Source: Cephalotus follicularis (Eukaryota > Streptophyta > Magnoliopsida > Oxalidales > Cephalotaceae). Taken from it: a stretch of DNA of 64,000 bases. Of the stretch, positions 24,391 through 35,589 are shown piece after piece. Position numbers and translations under genes: made by a program. Each line of letters starts with the position of its first letter. The first letter of the stretch is position 1. The notes below the pieces were generated by a model. The model did no database searches and was not told the origin of the DNA. It saw nothing but the letters and a program-made list of their open reading frames with translations. The stretch covers positions 92,885 to 156,884 of the forward strand of contig BDDD01002953.1 in assembly GCA_001972305.1 (NCBI GenBank). The letters are read 5' to 3'.

Positions 24391-26160
24391 ATGGCTCCGA
24401 GAAAGAACAACAACCTGTTGGGAGCCTCAAGCAGCCAATAATAGGAGGTCCCTCCTCCTCTCCCGGAAGCTGTCCAGGTGGTGGCCCAAAAACAAGCCCC
24501 TATCACTGAGGAGCGGCTCAATCGGCTCATTCAGGGGGTGGAGCGTCTCACAGATCTGTTGACGACCAACCTCGCCAACCAGTCCTAGGCCCGACATGTC
24601 CAGGAAAATAGCAGAGGACAAAGCGGCCTAGTTAGGCCAGCGGTGGAGTTGAGGCGCCCCCGAGGTGCCAGGTGAAACCCGCCGAGGGGAGACGAACTTC
24701 TCCTAAGGCAGTCAGGGGATAATATTCCCCTGGGGAGGACACCTGAGATCAATGCGTCTCAGAGGGCAGAGTCCTCAACTGCCCAGGATCAGCCCAACGA
24801 TCCCAGAAGAGCGCGCCATGAACACCATGCCATGGATATGGATCCTCGGGAGGAGGCCAGAGGAGAAGATGAGGCGCAAGTGCTCTCCAATGCACCGCGC
24901 AGAGCTGGTACGGCGCGAGGAAGCAGGGTCGACCCCCCAGCCACAGTGGCTGGAGGGTCATGTGTCTCTAGCAAGGCTAGGAACATAGAGGATGTGGAGC
25001 AAGCAATGAACAGAAAGCTTGCTGAGCTAGAAAGAAAGTTCCGAGGAGCAGATTAGAGGAGGGGACATCTGTCTGAGGTGCACAACATCAGCGCCCACCC
25101 CTTCACATCCGAGATCATGGCAGAGGGTGTTCCTAGCGGGTTTCGTTTCCCAAGCCTAGAAAAATATGCGGGTCCACGGATCCCATCGAACATGTGTGCT
25201 CTTACATTCAAGCCATGTGGATGTACCGAGCCTCGGACGCTACACTTTGTCGAGGATTCCCAGCAACACTGACTGGAGCTGCACAGTCGTGGTATTTCAC
25301 CTTGGCAAAGGATTCGGTGGAGAACTTTGATCAGTTTACGGAACTGTTCGTAACGAAGTTCCTCAACAGCACCACGCAGAGGAGGAACTCCACTCACCTG
25401 ATCAACGTGGTGCAGGGCAAAGATGAGTCGCTAAGAGATTACCTCACCAGATTCAACAGGGAGTCTCTCATAGTGAAAGATCTGGAGCCATCCTTTGCAC
25501 TGGCAGCTTTGAATAGCGGACTGAGGAGCAACTCATCCTTCACCTTCTCTCTTTTGAAAAAATCGGCCAAGGACATGGCAGACCTGCTGAGGAGAGTAGA
25601 GAGATATGTCAATGCTGAGGAAGAGATGGCAGCCAGGAAACAAAAGACACCATGGTCAGGCCATCAGGAGGAGAAAGGGGAGCATTCACGAAATGCTCCC
25701 GAGAGGAAAGAGAAGAGGAAGGAGAGGTCAGACTTGTCCAAGGAAGACCTTAGACATAAACTCTCCAGACGAGAAAGCTCATCCAGGGGAGGGGCACCGA
25801 TCCCTTCCTACAACCACTTTGCCCCCCTCATCGACACTCGCACCAGAATACTTGCTGTGGAGCAAGACAAGGTCCCATCCAGTGGCCCGAGAAGATGAGG
25901 TCCCCGGCAGATAAGAGGGACACAGAAAAATACTGCCGGTACCACCGTGACCACGGCCACGATACCGAGGAGTGTAGGCAGTTGAAAAATCAGATTGAGG
26001 ACCTGATTCGGAAGGGGCACCTGCGCAAGTATGTAGACAGAAATGCTCCCCAGGCAAGAAGGGATCAAAGGAGAGAAGAGGCCCCTCAGCAACAAGAGGA
26101 GCAGCAGCAGCAAGAACCAAGAGGTATCATCCACACCATCTCTGGGGGGGTCGCATCTGG
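24391..26160 (+). pseudogene. gag: gag of element B (Tat type)
   Basis: Gag would build the particle. The first ATG after the primer site is at 24391. The frame starts MAPRKNNN and has stops from 24442 on; it continues at 24832-25056 and shifts near 25175 into the capsid-like core (GAAQSWYFTLAKDSVENFDQ, NSTHLINVVQGKDESLRDYL). Another shift near 25895 leads to the Tat-typical Cys/His region KYCRYHRDHGHDTEECRQLK and a Gln-rich tail. The Tat assignment fits the pol downstream. Confidence 0.88.
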
Positions 26161-26820
26161 TGGCGACCACAAATATTCAATAAAAGCCTATGGGAGGCAG
26201 TCCCTTGCTGTGCAACAAGTCCATCACAGCAAAAGGCTGAGGACTGGTGGAGATGTGGAAGTTATATCCTTCTCAGAGGTGAACTACGAGGGAGTACGTC
26301 TCCCTCACGATGATCCGGTGGTGGTAATTCTTCAGGTGGAGCTTTTCACCATGAAGAGTATCCTTATAGACAGCGGCAACTCGGCCGATATCCTGTACAA
26401 ACATGCGTTTAATTAGCTGAGGATACCGGCAGACCAGCTCAAGCCAGTAAAGACCCCACTGGTTGGCTTCGCAGGTGAGATGGTCCATCCTCTGGGATCC
26501 ATTGACTTGTCCGTGGTTGCAGGGATAACCCCACGCCAAACCCAGGTAGAGATGACATTCCTAGTGGTTGATACACCAAGCCCATATAATGCAATAATTG
26601 GGCGACCAGGTCTAAACTTAATGGAGGCCATAGTGTCCACGAGACGCTTGTTGATGAAGTTCCCCACAAGGTTTGGCGTGGGGGAGGTTAGAGGAGATCA
26701 AAAGGTAGCAAGGCAGTGCTACAAAACTGCCATCATGGACAAGGGGAAGGACAAGGTGCTTCCGATAGCAAATGTGGAGCTCAGAGGAGACATGGAATCT
26801 GAGCGTCCATAGCCTGTTGA
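26161..26820 (+). pseudogene. pol (PR): Aspartic protease of element B
   Basis: The active site is ILIDSGNSADILY, Asp-Ser-Gly beginning at 26367. The later conserved block PYNAIIGRPGLN sits near 26590. One stop splits the domain right after the active site (AFN then LRIP), consistent with CAG to TAG, and another occurs at about 26811. The reading frame is otherwise the same from 25895 to about 27160. Confidence 0.88.
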
Positions 26821-27830
26821 GAACGTGGTCCAAGTGCCCTTGGAAGAGGGCAACACTGAAAAAGTTTTCCAAGTTGGCTCACAGCTTGGAGATGTGGAGA
26901 AGGGGGAATTAATAACATTCCTCCGAAATAACAAAGACGTGTTTGCCTGGTCGGCAGAGGAGGTCCCTGGGATCAGCACAAATGTCATGGTTCACAAACT
27001 AAGTGTGGACCCAATGAGGCCTCCGACCAGAGAAAAGAAGAGAAACTTTGCTCCAGAGAGGCAGCAGGCAATAGCAGAAGTGGTGAGCAAGCTGTTGCAG
27101 GCAGGGTTCATAAGGGAAGTGCATTACTCAGACTGGCTGGCGAACCCAGTACTAATAAAAAAAAGTGAATGGCAAGTGGAGGATGTGCATCGACTTCACA
27201 GACCTCAACAAAGCCTGCCCAAAGGTTCACTTCCCTCTCCCAAAGATAGGCCAGTTGGTGGATGCGACCTCGGGTTACAGAATGTTAAGCTTCTTGGACG
27301 CCTACTCGGGATACAATCAAATTCCCATGTACGGGCCTGACGAGAACAAAACAGCTTTCATCACGGACCAAGGAATGTATTGCTACAAGGTTATGCCCTT
27401 CGGCCTAAAGAATACAGGGGCCACCTACCAACGTTTGGTGAACAAAATCTTTGAGCCTCAGATTAGGAAAAATATGGAGGTCTACATCGACGACATGCTC
27501 GTCAAGACCCCAGCCAGGAGCCCCCACATAAAAGACTTGGAGGAAACATTTGAGGTGCTGAGGAGATACAACATGAAACTCAATCCATCCAAGTGCACAT
27601 TCAGGGTCACCTCTGGCAAGTTCCTCGGATTCATGGTCTCCAGCAGAGGAATAGAGGCCAACCCAGAGAAGATCTCAACAATTTAGAGCATGAGGCCTCC
27701 TCAATCCATCAGGGACGTGCAAAGGTTGAATGGGAAGATTGCAGTCCTGAGCAGGTTTGTGTCAAAGTCAGCAGAGAAGTGCCTTCCTTTCTTCAAAATA
27801 CTCAGAGATCCCAAGAGATTTTCTTGGTCA
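26821..27830 (+). pseudogene. pol (RT): Reverse transcriptase of element B
   Basis: The domain begins with GFIREVHYSDWLANPVLIKK in one frame, then shifts near 27160 in an A run. The core follows: CIDFTDLNKACPK (Tat-typical), SFLDAYSGYNQI (first Asp), MPFGLKNTGATYQRLVNKIF, and the catalytic YIDD at 27483-27494. All three catalytic Asp are kept. A stop at 27684-27686 falls where Tat elements usually have Trp, consistent with TGG to TAG. Confidence 0.92.
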
Positions 27831-28310
27831 GACGAGTGCCAAGCAGCCTTCGACAAGTTGAAGGAATACTTGGCTTCCCCTCCACTGATCTCAAAACCTA
27901 AGGATGGGGAAGATTTGTATTTGTACCTTGCAGCCACCTCGGGCGCAGTGAGTGTGGTTCTATTCAGAGAAGAGGAAAAAGTTCAAAAGTCGGTGTACTA
28001 TGTGAGCAAGGCTTTGAATGATGCTGAAGGAAGGTACCCAGAGGTAGAGAAGTTTGCATATGCTTTGATCATCTAGGACAGAAAACTGAGGCCATATTTC
28101 CAAGCCCATACAATCAAGGTTCTGACTGACAAACCGCTTAAACAAGTTCTTGCAAAGCCTGACACCTTGGACAGGTTGATCAAGTGGTCAGTCGAGCTAG
28201 GCGAGTATGATGTGAAGTTCGAAGCCAAACCAGCAATCAAATCACAGGTCCTAGCCGACTTTGTTGGAGATAATACACCTACGGAGTGTATGGAGGAGGA
28301 TCCCTCCGAG
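27831..28310 (+). pseudogene. pol (RH): Ancestral gypsy RNase H of element B, catalytically degenerate
   Basis: The region keeps the gypsy RNase H outline: LYLYLAATSGAVSVVLF, VYYVSKAL, EGRYPEVEKFAYAL and KVLTDKPLKQVL. In place of the first catalytic Asp there is LAAT, so one catalytic residue is missing, which is known for Tat elements whose second RNase H may have taken over. A stop follows ALII at 28074. Confidence 0.85.
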
Positions 28311-28760
28311 AGCGAGATGGGAATTTGGAAGTTATCTGTGGATGGCTCATCTTGGATCACTGGCAGCGGAGCAGGACTGGTATTGATGAGTCCAGACTGT
28401 TGGACGTTAGAGTATGCTCTAAGGTTCAAATTTAAAGCTACAAACAACGAAGCTGAGTGGGAAGCGCTGATAGCTGGGCTGACGATCGCAAAGCACTTGG
28501 AGGTGCAAAAGATAGAGGCCTCCAGTGATTCTCAGCTAGTGGTTGGTCTAGCAAATGGAGAGTATCAAGCCCGAGAAGACCCAATGGCAAAATACTTATC
28601 CCATTTTCAGAGTATGAAGTCAGCTTTCAAGTTCCTAAGAATTTTGAAAGTACCCAGAGCAGAGAACACCCGAGCAGACCAGTTATCAAAACTAGCAATG
28701 GCAGAGAAGCTAGAGAAAAATCAAACTGTGCTAGTAGACTACCTGGACAAGCCCACCATC
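28311..28760 (+). pseudogene. pol (aRNH): Second, archaeal-type RNase H (aRNH) of element B
   Basis: This extra RNase H lies between the gypsy RNase H and integrase, the diagnostic Tat arrangement. The four acidic residues of the fold are present: WKLSVDGSS, TNNEAEWEALIAG, IEASSDSQLVVG and ENTRADQLSKLA. The stretch is open throughout (part of 28167-28895), so this domain looks the best preserved in the element. It is still part of a broken polyprotein. Confidence 0.9.
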
Positions 28761-30039
28761 TCTGAAGTGGATGTGATGGACATTGACATACCGCAAGAGC
28801 CAAACTGGATGACTCCTTTCATAAATTGGCTGGGGAATGGAATTTTATCCGAGGACCCCGTGGAGGCGAGGAAGCTGATCTGCAGAGAAAACTGATTCCA
28901 ACTCCGAGACGGGATCCTCTACAAAAGATCTTTCCCTTTTCCTTGGCTAAGATGTATGACCCCCTTAGAGGCCGATTATGCTCTGAGGGAGGTCCACGAA
29001 GGAATTTGTGGCAACCACACTGGGGCATAACATTATCTCATAAGCTATTGAGGCAAGGATACTACTGGCCGACTATGCATCAAGATGCTATAGACTTGGT
29101 GAGAAAGTGTGACAAGTGTCAGAAGAACGCAAACATAAGCAGGACACCTTCACAACCTCTGACGTCTACCACGGTCCCATGTCCCTTTGCACAGTTGGGA
29201 ATGGACTTCGTCGGACCACTACCTATGGCGACAGGCAAGAGGAAGTTTTTCATTGTAGCAGTGGACTACTTCACTAAGTGGGTGGAAGCAGAACCTCTAG
29301 CCACTATTACCAAGAAGAACACAGAGAGCTTCGTATGGAAGTCAATCATCTGTAGATTTGGAGTCCCGAGGACAATTATCACAGACAATGGTAAACAGTT
29401 TGATTGCCAAGCCTTTCATGGCTTTTGCAAAGAGTAGAGGATAGAGCATAGGCTGCCTCAGTAGCCTACCCCCAAAGTAATGGTCAAGCCGAGGTGATCA
29501 ACATAGAAATCATCTCGGGCTTGAAGAAGCGCCTAGAAGACAGCAAAGGAAGATAGACGGAGGAGCTACCAAGCGTGCTATGGGCATACAGAACAACTCC
29601 TCGGACCAGAACCGGTGAGTCCCCATACAGTCTATGTTTCAGAGCAGAGGCTATGATACGAGTGGAGATTGGTGTAGTGTCACCAAGGGTTGTACATTTC
29701 ACTGAAGACAACAATGAAGAAGGTCTCAAATACATCCTTGACTTAGTGGAAGAACTCAGAGATAAGGCCGCTATCAGAGTTGCAGCCTACCAGCAAAGGG
29801 TGGGTCGCTATTATAACAAAAGAGTAAGGCCCAAACTACTAAGGCAAGGAGTTCTAGTCCTACGCAACTCCGCCGTTGCAGACCCCACTGGCACCAGAGG
29901 AAAACTAGCCCCTGCCTGGGAAGGGCCATACAAAATCAAGAGGGTCCTCTGCCCAGGAACATTCAAACTTGAAACTTTGGGGGGTAGGGAGATTGCCAGA
30001 GCTTGGAATGCCGAGCATTTGAGGAAGTACTATCAATGA
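28761..30039 (+). pseudogene. pol (IN): Integrase of element B
   Basis: The zinc finger is EVHEGICGNH then LRQGYYWPTMHQD and CDKCQKN; a frameshift near 29010 separates its His and Cys halves. In the core the first Asp is in GMDFVGPLP (29204-29206), the second in ITDNGKQFD (29384-29386) and the Glu in NGQAEVIN (29491-29493), so the triad is kept, but stops and a shift lie between 29437 and 29470. The C-terminal part (LWAYRTTPRTRTGESPYSL, WEGPYKIKRVL, LRKYYQ) is intact from 29575 to the stop at 30037-30039. No chromodomain is seen. Confidence 0.9.
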
Positions 30040-30919
30040 ATGTAAGTTGTACAAATTCAGATATCAATGAAAAAGAATTTTTCAAAACATGTGTTCGATA
30101 TCATAGTTTGGATCTTGCAAGGGACTGGAGGTCCAATGTTCATGTCCTCAAACCTCTGAACAGCCACCGACCAACTCCCTCAATCTTTACTTCAAGCATG
30201 TCTGGTCACGCTCCCAAGGGAGCATTCAAAGTACAGCATGACACAAGTCCAATGCTTTCTAAGTTGTCTTACAAAGACTAGCCCCCAAGAAAAAACAAAC
30301 ACAAGCCGAGGTCTCGAACAGACTGAGGTAACGAACGTCCGAGAAAACACTCAAGGACAAACATACTAAACACTCCTTCCAAGGAGCGCCCGAAAGACTC
30401 CTTCCGAGGAGTACCAAAAGACTTCCAAGGAAGCACTAAGACTCCCCAGGGATAAATCACTGGTCGGCAACACCATGGGTACTTGACCAGCCAGACCTAA
30501 AATCGTGACTTGAAAGGCGAATCCATGGGAACTCGAAACGATCATGCTCGTCGGACTAAGCACTTTAATACAAGTGTCCCTATGTGAACTGCAAGCTCAG
30601 CCGACCTGTCCTAAAACCTAATGGGTCAGACGATACTCTGCTCGGCAAACCCATAGGAACTTGCCCGAGCAGATTAAGGACTTAGTCTACGAATGCAACA
30701 TAATTCATAAAGACTGAGTTACAATTACTTAAGCACTTTTGAAATAAAGTGTCCTATGAGGACTATTAAGCTTAAGTGTTTACTTCTTCGAGAAGTCAGT
30801 AACTTGGGCAAAGTTATAATTCCTAAGGGAATGGTCAACACATACGTATATGCAGAGCTCGAGTACACAATGAAAAAAAATAATCGAAGGCAAAATCAAA
30901 GAATGCAAAAAGGTCTTTC
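30040..30919. other. Non-coding region after pol in element B
   Basis: No gene is seen. It contains short inverted repeats around ACTCCTTCCRAGGAGYRCC near 30370-30440. It corresponds to 39700-40608 of element B2. The minus-strand gene that follows ends just beyond it. Confidence 0.7.
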
Positions 30920-30925
30920 TTTATT
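30920..30925 (-). terminator. Poly(A) signal of the antisense gene in element B
   Basis: AATAAA on the minus strand about 80 bp after the stop codon at 31005-31007. The B2 copy has AATAAA at 39694-39699, about 60 bp after its stop. Confidence 0.6.
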
Positions 30926-31004
30926 TATAGATTGAAAAGATTACAAGTTCACTAAAAAGTAAACTGTTATAAGGCAAAAAGGAAAAAAAGCTAGTCTACA
31001 AAGA

Positions 31005-33423
31005 CTAAGCAGTGGGAGGAGCATAAGGAGAAGGTTCATCCTCTGGAGGTAGAGGAACAAAGGGTCCAGTCGGAGGAGGTTTGGGAGTGACCAGATCCGA
31101 AGAGAGAGCCAATGAAGCCGAGGCCAATGTAGGATCGACAGAGGAAACATCTGACCCATCTCCTCCTCCGTCGTTTCCTTGGCCGACAACAGCTTTAGAA
31201 GCAGGTTGGACTTCCCATTCCTCTTCCACAGCCCTTTGGCCAGCTCTTTCTTCCAAGGCTTCTTCAGCCTTCACCTCCTCGGCTTCATAACCATCGGGAT
31301 AGTAGTCGAAGGCTTTGGGATCCGAGCAGTAGGCAACCTCACCCAATGGAACCTCGGGATGGAGAGCTGTAACCCAGTTCCGACATGTGTAGAACCCCCG
31401 ACGGTAGTACTCGACGGACTCCTTGAAGACCTCGTCAGTAAAGGCTTTTGAAGCTTTGTAATCCTCCATGGAGGCCTCCATCAAGCTCTGGAATTCACCC
31501 GAGGACTTGAACTCAGTCAGGGCATCCTCCACTGCCTTGGTCTGCTGCTCCTCCTGTTTCTTGACAGAGTCTTCATGCTTCCTTTGCAGTGCCCGATACT
31601 GGTCGCCGATCTTGGAGAGGTCCTTTATCATTTGGTCCCTCTCCATGACAGCTTTGTTCCTCTCCTCCACAGCTGACTCTTAGGCCTTGAGGACTTCTTC
31701 CAGCCAGCCCTTCGCCAATCGCGAGGTCTCCATCTCCACCATCAGTTCCTCCCTTGCTTTGTCATACCTCTCCAAGATGATTGAGAAATTTTCGACCAAG
31801 AGGTGATGATCATTCAAAGTCTGCAAGAAAGACATAGAAATGAGAAGAATGAAAGCATATAAGAAGAGGAAGGTAAAGTAAACAAGAAGAGGATCCTTCT
31901 TACCGTGAAATGGCTCTGCAGAGAATTATGGATCAAGTCCTTGTTGGTCCAGTCCTTCCCCTCCTTCAGCTCGTTAGGGAAGAGGCACAGGGAGTTGAGA
32001 GCGAATGGGACCCCGGGGTTCTCCAAGCTGGTGGACCCATTCCCAACCCCCTCCAACTCTTCGATCATTTTCTCCACGTCCCGAGGAGGAGGCAAAATGA
32101 TGGGGTTGTTAGAGGTCCTGCGAGAGCTAACTCGACCTCGACCTCGGACACGTGTTTCCCTTTTTTGCTTTGGGGCTGTGGAGGAGTGCCAGAGGACGCC
32201 CCCCAGCAGGATGCTTGGTTCCCTTCTCCTTGGTTACCATAGCAGCCTTTTTCATCTGCTTGGCCCCCTCGGCGGCGGCCTTCGCCCTCTGCTTGGCCCC
32301 CTCTGTAGCATCATTTTCTTTTTGCTTGGCCGCCTCCGCGGCAACCATCTGCTTGTTTGCTTCAGTAGATGAAGGTTTGGTGATCCTGGTAGCATTGAAG
32401 AGAGCATCGAATCCTCGCCGAGAAGCCATTGCTACACAAAAAAGAGGTAAACAGGTCAGGAACACGGCAACAAATAGTAAGAAAGCAGAGGAAATACGAA
32501 GACAAGAACTGGAGGAGATGAAAGCTTTATACAGTTTTTCCCCAACTCTTGGGGCATGGACTTGTCTGGGGATCCCCCACCCCCTGAGGTGTCCTCGACA
32601 TCTGCCGAGTATGATCCTCGGAAGGGAACTACACTCAGCCCAACTCAGAGCAGACGATCCTCAAGCACTGTGGAGTTCACCTCCTCGGGCTCCAAGCGCG
32701 AGAGTTTGCCGAGGTCCATGTTCTCTGCTGTTGTCAGAGGGGATCTCCTATTAAGGGGTGGAGTTTCCATGGAGTCACACCAGACAGGGGGGGTGAACCC
32801 CTCAAATTTTTTTATGAGGAAGTATCTTCTCCTCCAATTTTTGATAGATTTGGTGGGGTTCAAAAGAAGTTTCTTTACGCCAGGGCGGGACTTGAAGAAA
32901 TACCCACGCTTCCCTGGCGAGGACGAGATGACATGGAACTCTTTAAATAGTCCAACTATCGCAACCACCTCAGATTCTAGACACCTAACTAGGAAGCCTA
33001 TGATAAAGCTCCAAGACTGAGGTTGGAGAAGAGAAGGGTGGAGATGAAATGTCTCCAAGACCGAGAGGGCGAAAGAGGGCACCGGGATCCTTAAGCCGTG
33101 GGAGAGCGCGCCCTCAAAGACAGCGAAGAGGCCCTCCTTACTTTCAATAACCAGCCGAGGATCCGAGGGGAGACTAAATCTCAACCCAGCGGGGATATTA
33201 TACTTACGAGAAAGTTCTAGCACCTCATCGCGAGAAAGAGTGCTAACACCAAAGTAATCCGGGGCTAGGGTGTCAGCCTCGGTAATGGGAGCAGTAGGGT
33301 CACCAACCGCAGCCCCAGGCTGCCTTCAGAGGAAAGGGGACTTTGGACGGTGGGAACCACCATGGCTAGGGGTTCGCCTTCTAGGGGAGGAGAAGGCCTA
33401 GCAGTTTGTTTAGTTCTAGCCAT
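31005..33423 (-). pseudogene. Spliced antisense gene of element B (Transposase_28-like 'gypsy-type transposon' protein), lightly decayed
   Basis: This gene lies opposite to pol between IN and the 3' LTR. Exons inferred by comparison with B2: 33423-32533, 32431-31904 and 31820-31005, with introns 32532-32432 (GTATAA...TGTGTAG) and 31903-31821 (GTAAGA...TTGCAG). The start ATG is at 33421-33423 and the protein begins MARTKQTARP. Exon 1 has a globular part (RIPVPSFALSVLETFHLHPS, LLQPQSWSFIIGFLVRCLES) resembling the plant Transposase_28 family; exon 2 is Ala/Lys-rich; exon 3 has a coiled-coil-like acidic region and YYRRGFYTCRNWV. Frameshifts near 33320 and 32110 and stops near 32645 and 31680 break it. 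Antisense ORFs at this place are known in Tat elements; their function is unknown. Confidence 0.82.
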
Positions 33424-33499
33424 CTATGTCAGACGAAAAAAGAAGAAGCTAGAGAAATCCTAGATTGAACTTAGAACAACAAGAAGACTGGCAACTTAC
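33424..33499 (-). other. Putative 5'UTR intron of the antisense gene (element B)
   Basis: The donor TTTG|GTAAGTT is identical in context to B2 (37088-37098). A pyrimidine-rich stretch leads to CATAG immediately before the start ATG. Confidence 0.6.
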
Positions 33500-33630
33500 C
33501 AAAGATCTTGATGAAAAAATGGTAGGAAGATGAAGGTTTGAGGGCACTGTAAATTTCAATATCACACAGCAGCAAGACGAAGGAAAGAGTTTGAAGGAGT
33601 AAAAGGTTTGCTTTGTGAAGTAGATATCAT

Positions 33631-33637
33631 TTTTATA
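33631..33637 (-). promoter_or_regulatory. TATA box of the antisense gene (element B)
   Basis: TATAAAA on the minus strand about 210 bp upstream of the ATG, preceded by GGATCCGAG. B2 has the same GGATCCGAG followed by TATAAAAG at the same distance. Confidence 0.65.
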
Positions 33638-34027
33638 GGCTTGTAACTCGGATCCTGGCCCTCCACATCACACAGATCCAATGGCTGAGGAATGAACCGT
33701 CAAATCAGATGCGGGAGAGGAAGAGACAGAAGTGGGAAACGCTCTGTTTATGCCACGTGTAAGTCGTGTTCAATACGCAACTTAAATGCAAATAATTTGG
33801 GCTCGCGACACGAGGCCCGTTAGCTGAGAAAGATCTAAACGAAAGACAAGCTTCAATCCTCTGCTAGGGCGAGCTCAATGTTGTGTTAGAGAATCACTAA
33901 AAGCTACACCATCAAACCTCAGCTCCTTTGCACGTGGAAAAGCTAATGTAAAGCTCTGCAGAGGAGTCCAGCCTGAGCCACGGCTCCCAGCTCTGTTCCT
34001 CCTCCTCTAACCACGGTCAGAGAAGAA

Positions 34028-34043
34028 GGACCAGGGGGGCATA
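34028..34043 (+). other. Polypurine tract of element B
   Basis: GGACCAGGGGGGCATA immediately precedes the 3' LTR. The same 16 bases occur on the minus strand before the B2 3' LTR at 36531-36546. Confidence 0.9.
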
Positions 34044-34927
34044 TGATATGGGGAAAAATTAGTTTATACCAAGAACGACACGTGTCCTCCGCAGACACAG
34101 CCAAGTGTCCAAGGGCTTTAAAGTATACATGGAAATTGGTCAGAGGAAGCTTATCAAGCCTTCGCAGGAGGAGCGGATGAGGGAATCCTCCTCGGAATCA
34201 AGTCCGAGGAACTCCTACTTAGTGACGTTGAAGGATCCACCCTCCTCGGCATAAGTGCCGAGAACATCCTTGGCACAAGTGCCGAGGACCTCCTTTCCAA
34301 CGTTAGTACATAGGACTTATCCAAGGTCCTCCTCCTCAACAGCACTGTAGAAGATCCCTTCCTCAGCAGCTTGGCAGATGACTTAATGCTTCAGGCATCA
34401 GCCCTTAAAGGAGTTTTTAAAGTGAGTAAATAACAAGAGAATCTATCTCTCCTTGTCCTCAGCAGGACAAGGCCATAAAATAAGCCTACATTCTAGGTAT
34501 TTACCTCCTCCAATATGGAAGATAAGATATAATACACTACTTGCAAGGAAAGTAGAGACAAATCAGGTGGAGATAAGGGAAATCCTGATATCCTCGGCAT
34601 TTCCTTAGGGGACAGCTATCACCTTCGCATTTCACGCTCAGACAGTTACACTCCTACACTATAAATACTAGTTCAACAGTCAGAACAAAGGTCAACCATT
34701 TTTACTCTCAAAGAACCTAGTTTTCTCTGTGCAAAGGCCTTACTTGAGCGTCGGAGTGTCCCCGCGAGAACAACCTCCTGGACCTTCAACGTGTTTGCTC
34801 TTATGTGCAGGGAAAACACTCACAACCTTCTTCTACCTTCATCTCGGAGCATTGACATAGCGTTTCCCTAAACAAATCAATCCCTTACAAGTGGAGTACT
34901 GTTGAGGGAAGGATTTCTGTATCAACA
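34044..34927 (+). repeat. 3' LTR of element B (884 bp)
   Basis: TGATATGGGG...GTATCAACA. It carries the intact G-box core ACACGTGTCC at about 34078-34087, a TATA box at 34660-34667, and a local duplication of the GGCAYAAGTGCCGAG palindrome near 34247-34288 that the 5' LTR lacks. Confidence 0.95.
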
Positions 34928-34932
34928 GAAGT

Positions 34933-35583
34933 TAATCTATTTGAACTATGTAATATTTCAATTGTATTAAATGTTTGATATTTGTTAAGGTAAAATATAA
35001 GATCTATTTATGGAGTCACAAATGAGGTGATAAAATCTCATTTGTAACTTTTTTAAAACATTACTTGACTTTTTTAAAATATCAGTGATGATTATTTTAA
35101 AATCACAAATGAGATTTTATCACATCATTTGTGACTCAATCTGTTCACACAAAAGAGTTGTTTACATTCATTAATCTCTTATTTTATTTCATCTTTTTCT
35201 TTTGAGTAATGCTATTAATCATAAAAAATGTAACATCACAAGCAAATTGTCAAAATATCTTTTTTTAAACATCATTAATAATGTTTTGATTTTAATGAAA
35301 CAATCTGTAATCATATTTAGACAACTAAATTATGATTAATAAAATTATTTTTTCTATTTTCATTTGTGAAATAATTTCTATTTTCTGCAATTAGTGTGTG
35401 TTGCCTATAAAACCTATACAATTAATTTTTGGTCGTTCAACACATGAACTACTTTATGGTCGAAAGATCTTCACAGTTGAATATTCAACTTATGGGATAA
35501 ACAATTTGTTTATGCTAAAAGGTGTATCCATTATAAATGTTTCTGGGCAAATCTTTTGTAAATCTTTTGTTATTGATATATAT
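34933..35583. other. AT-rich interval between elements B and B2
   Basis: Old target DNA with one small foldback (35013-35137) and one short ORF at 35398-35589. The last five bases (TATAT) are the left target duplication of B2. Confidence 0.7.
35013..35137. mobile_element. Small foldback, MITE-like (125 bp)
   Basis: The left arm, from GAGTCACAAATGAGGTGATA, and the right arm, ending CATCATTTGTGACTC, are inverted copies of about 37 bp with a few mismatches, around an AT-rich centre. No clear target duplication is visible, so the family is unassigned. Confidence 0.6.
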
Positions 35584-35589
35584 TGTTGA
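35398..35589 (+). other. Short orphan ORF (63 codons), unrecognised
   Basis: The frame opens at a non-ATG start and its last codons run into the B2 LTR. The composition is AT-rich and I recognise no family. It may be chance or a gene fragment cut by B2. Confidence that it is a gene is low. Confidence 0.15.

Larger units (their letters stand above)
23486..34927 (+). mobile_element. Element B: Ty3/gypsy retrotransposon of the Tat lineage, full structure, decayed
   Basis: The element is bounded by the perfect duplication GAAGT (23481-23485, 34928-34932). It has LTRs of 860 and 884 bp, a primer site, gag, PR, RT, RNase H, a second archaeal-type RNase H, IN, a long 3' region and a polypurine tract. 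The second RNase H between RNase H and IN is the hallmark of the Tat lineage. A separate spliced gene runs on the minus strand between IN and the 3' LTR. gag-pol is split into several frames with stops, so the element cannot move on its own. Confidence 0.95.

Noticed and set aside
26273-26872. Minus-strand ORFs opposite protease of element B
   Set aside because: Shadows of the pol frame, which carries the DSG active site and the later conserved protease block.
31081-32754. Plus-strand ORFs opposite the antisense gene of element B
   Set aside because: They are shadows of the minus-strand exons. The minus strand has the conserved motifs, splice sites and poly(A) signal.
33397-33423. A captured histone H3 gene
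   Set aside because: Only nine codons match. The rest of the protein is the Tat antisense family and shows nothing of the histone fold.
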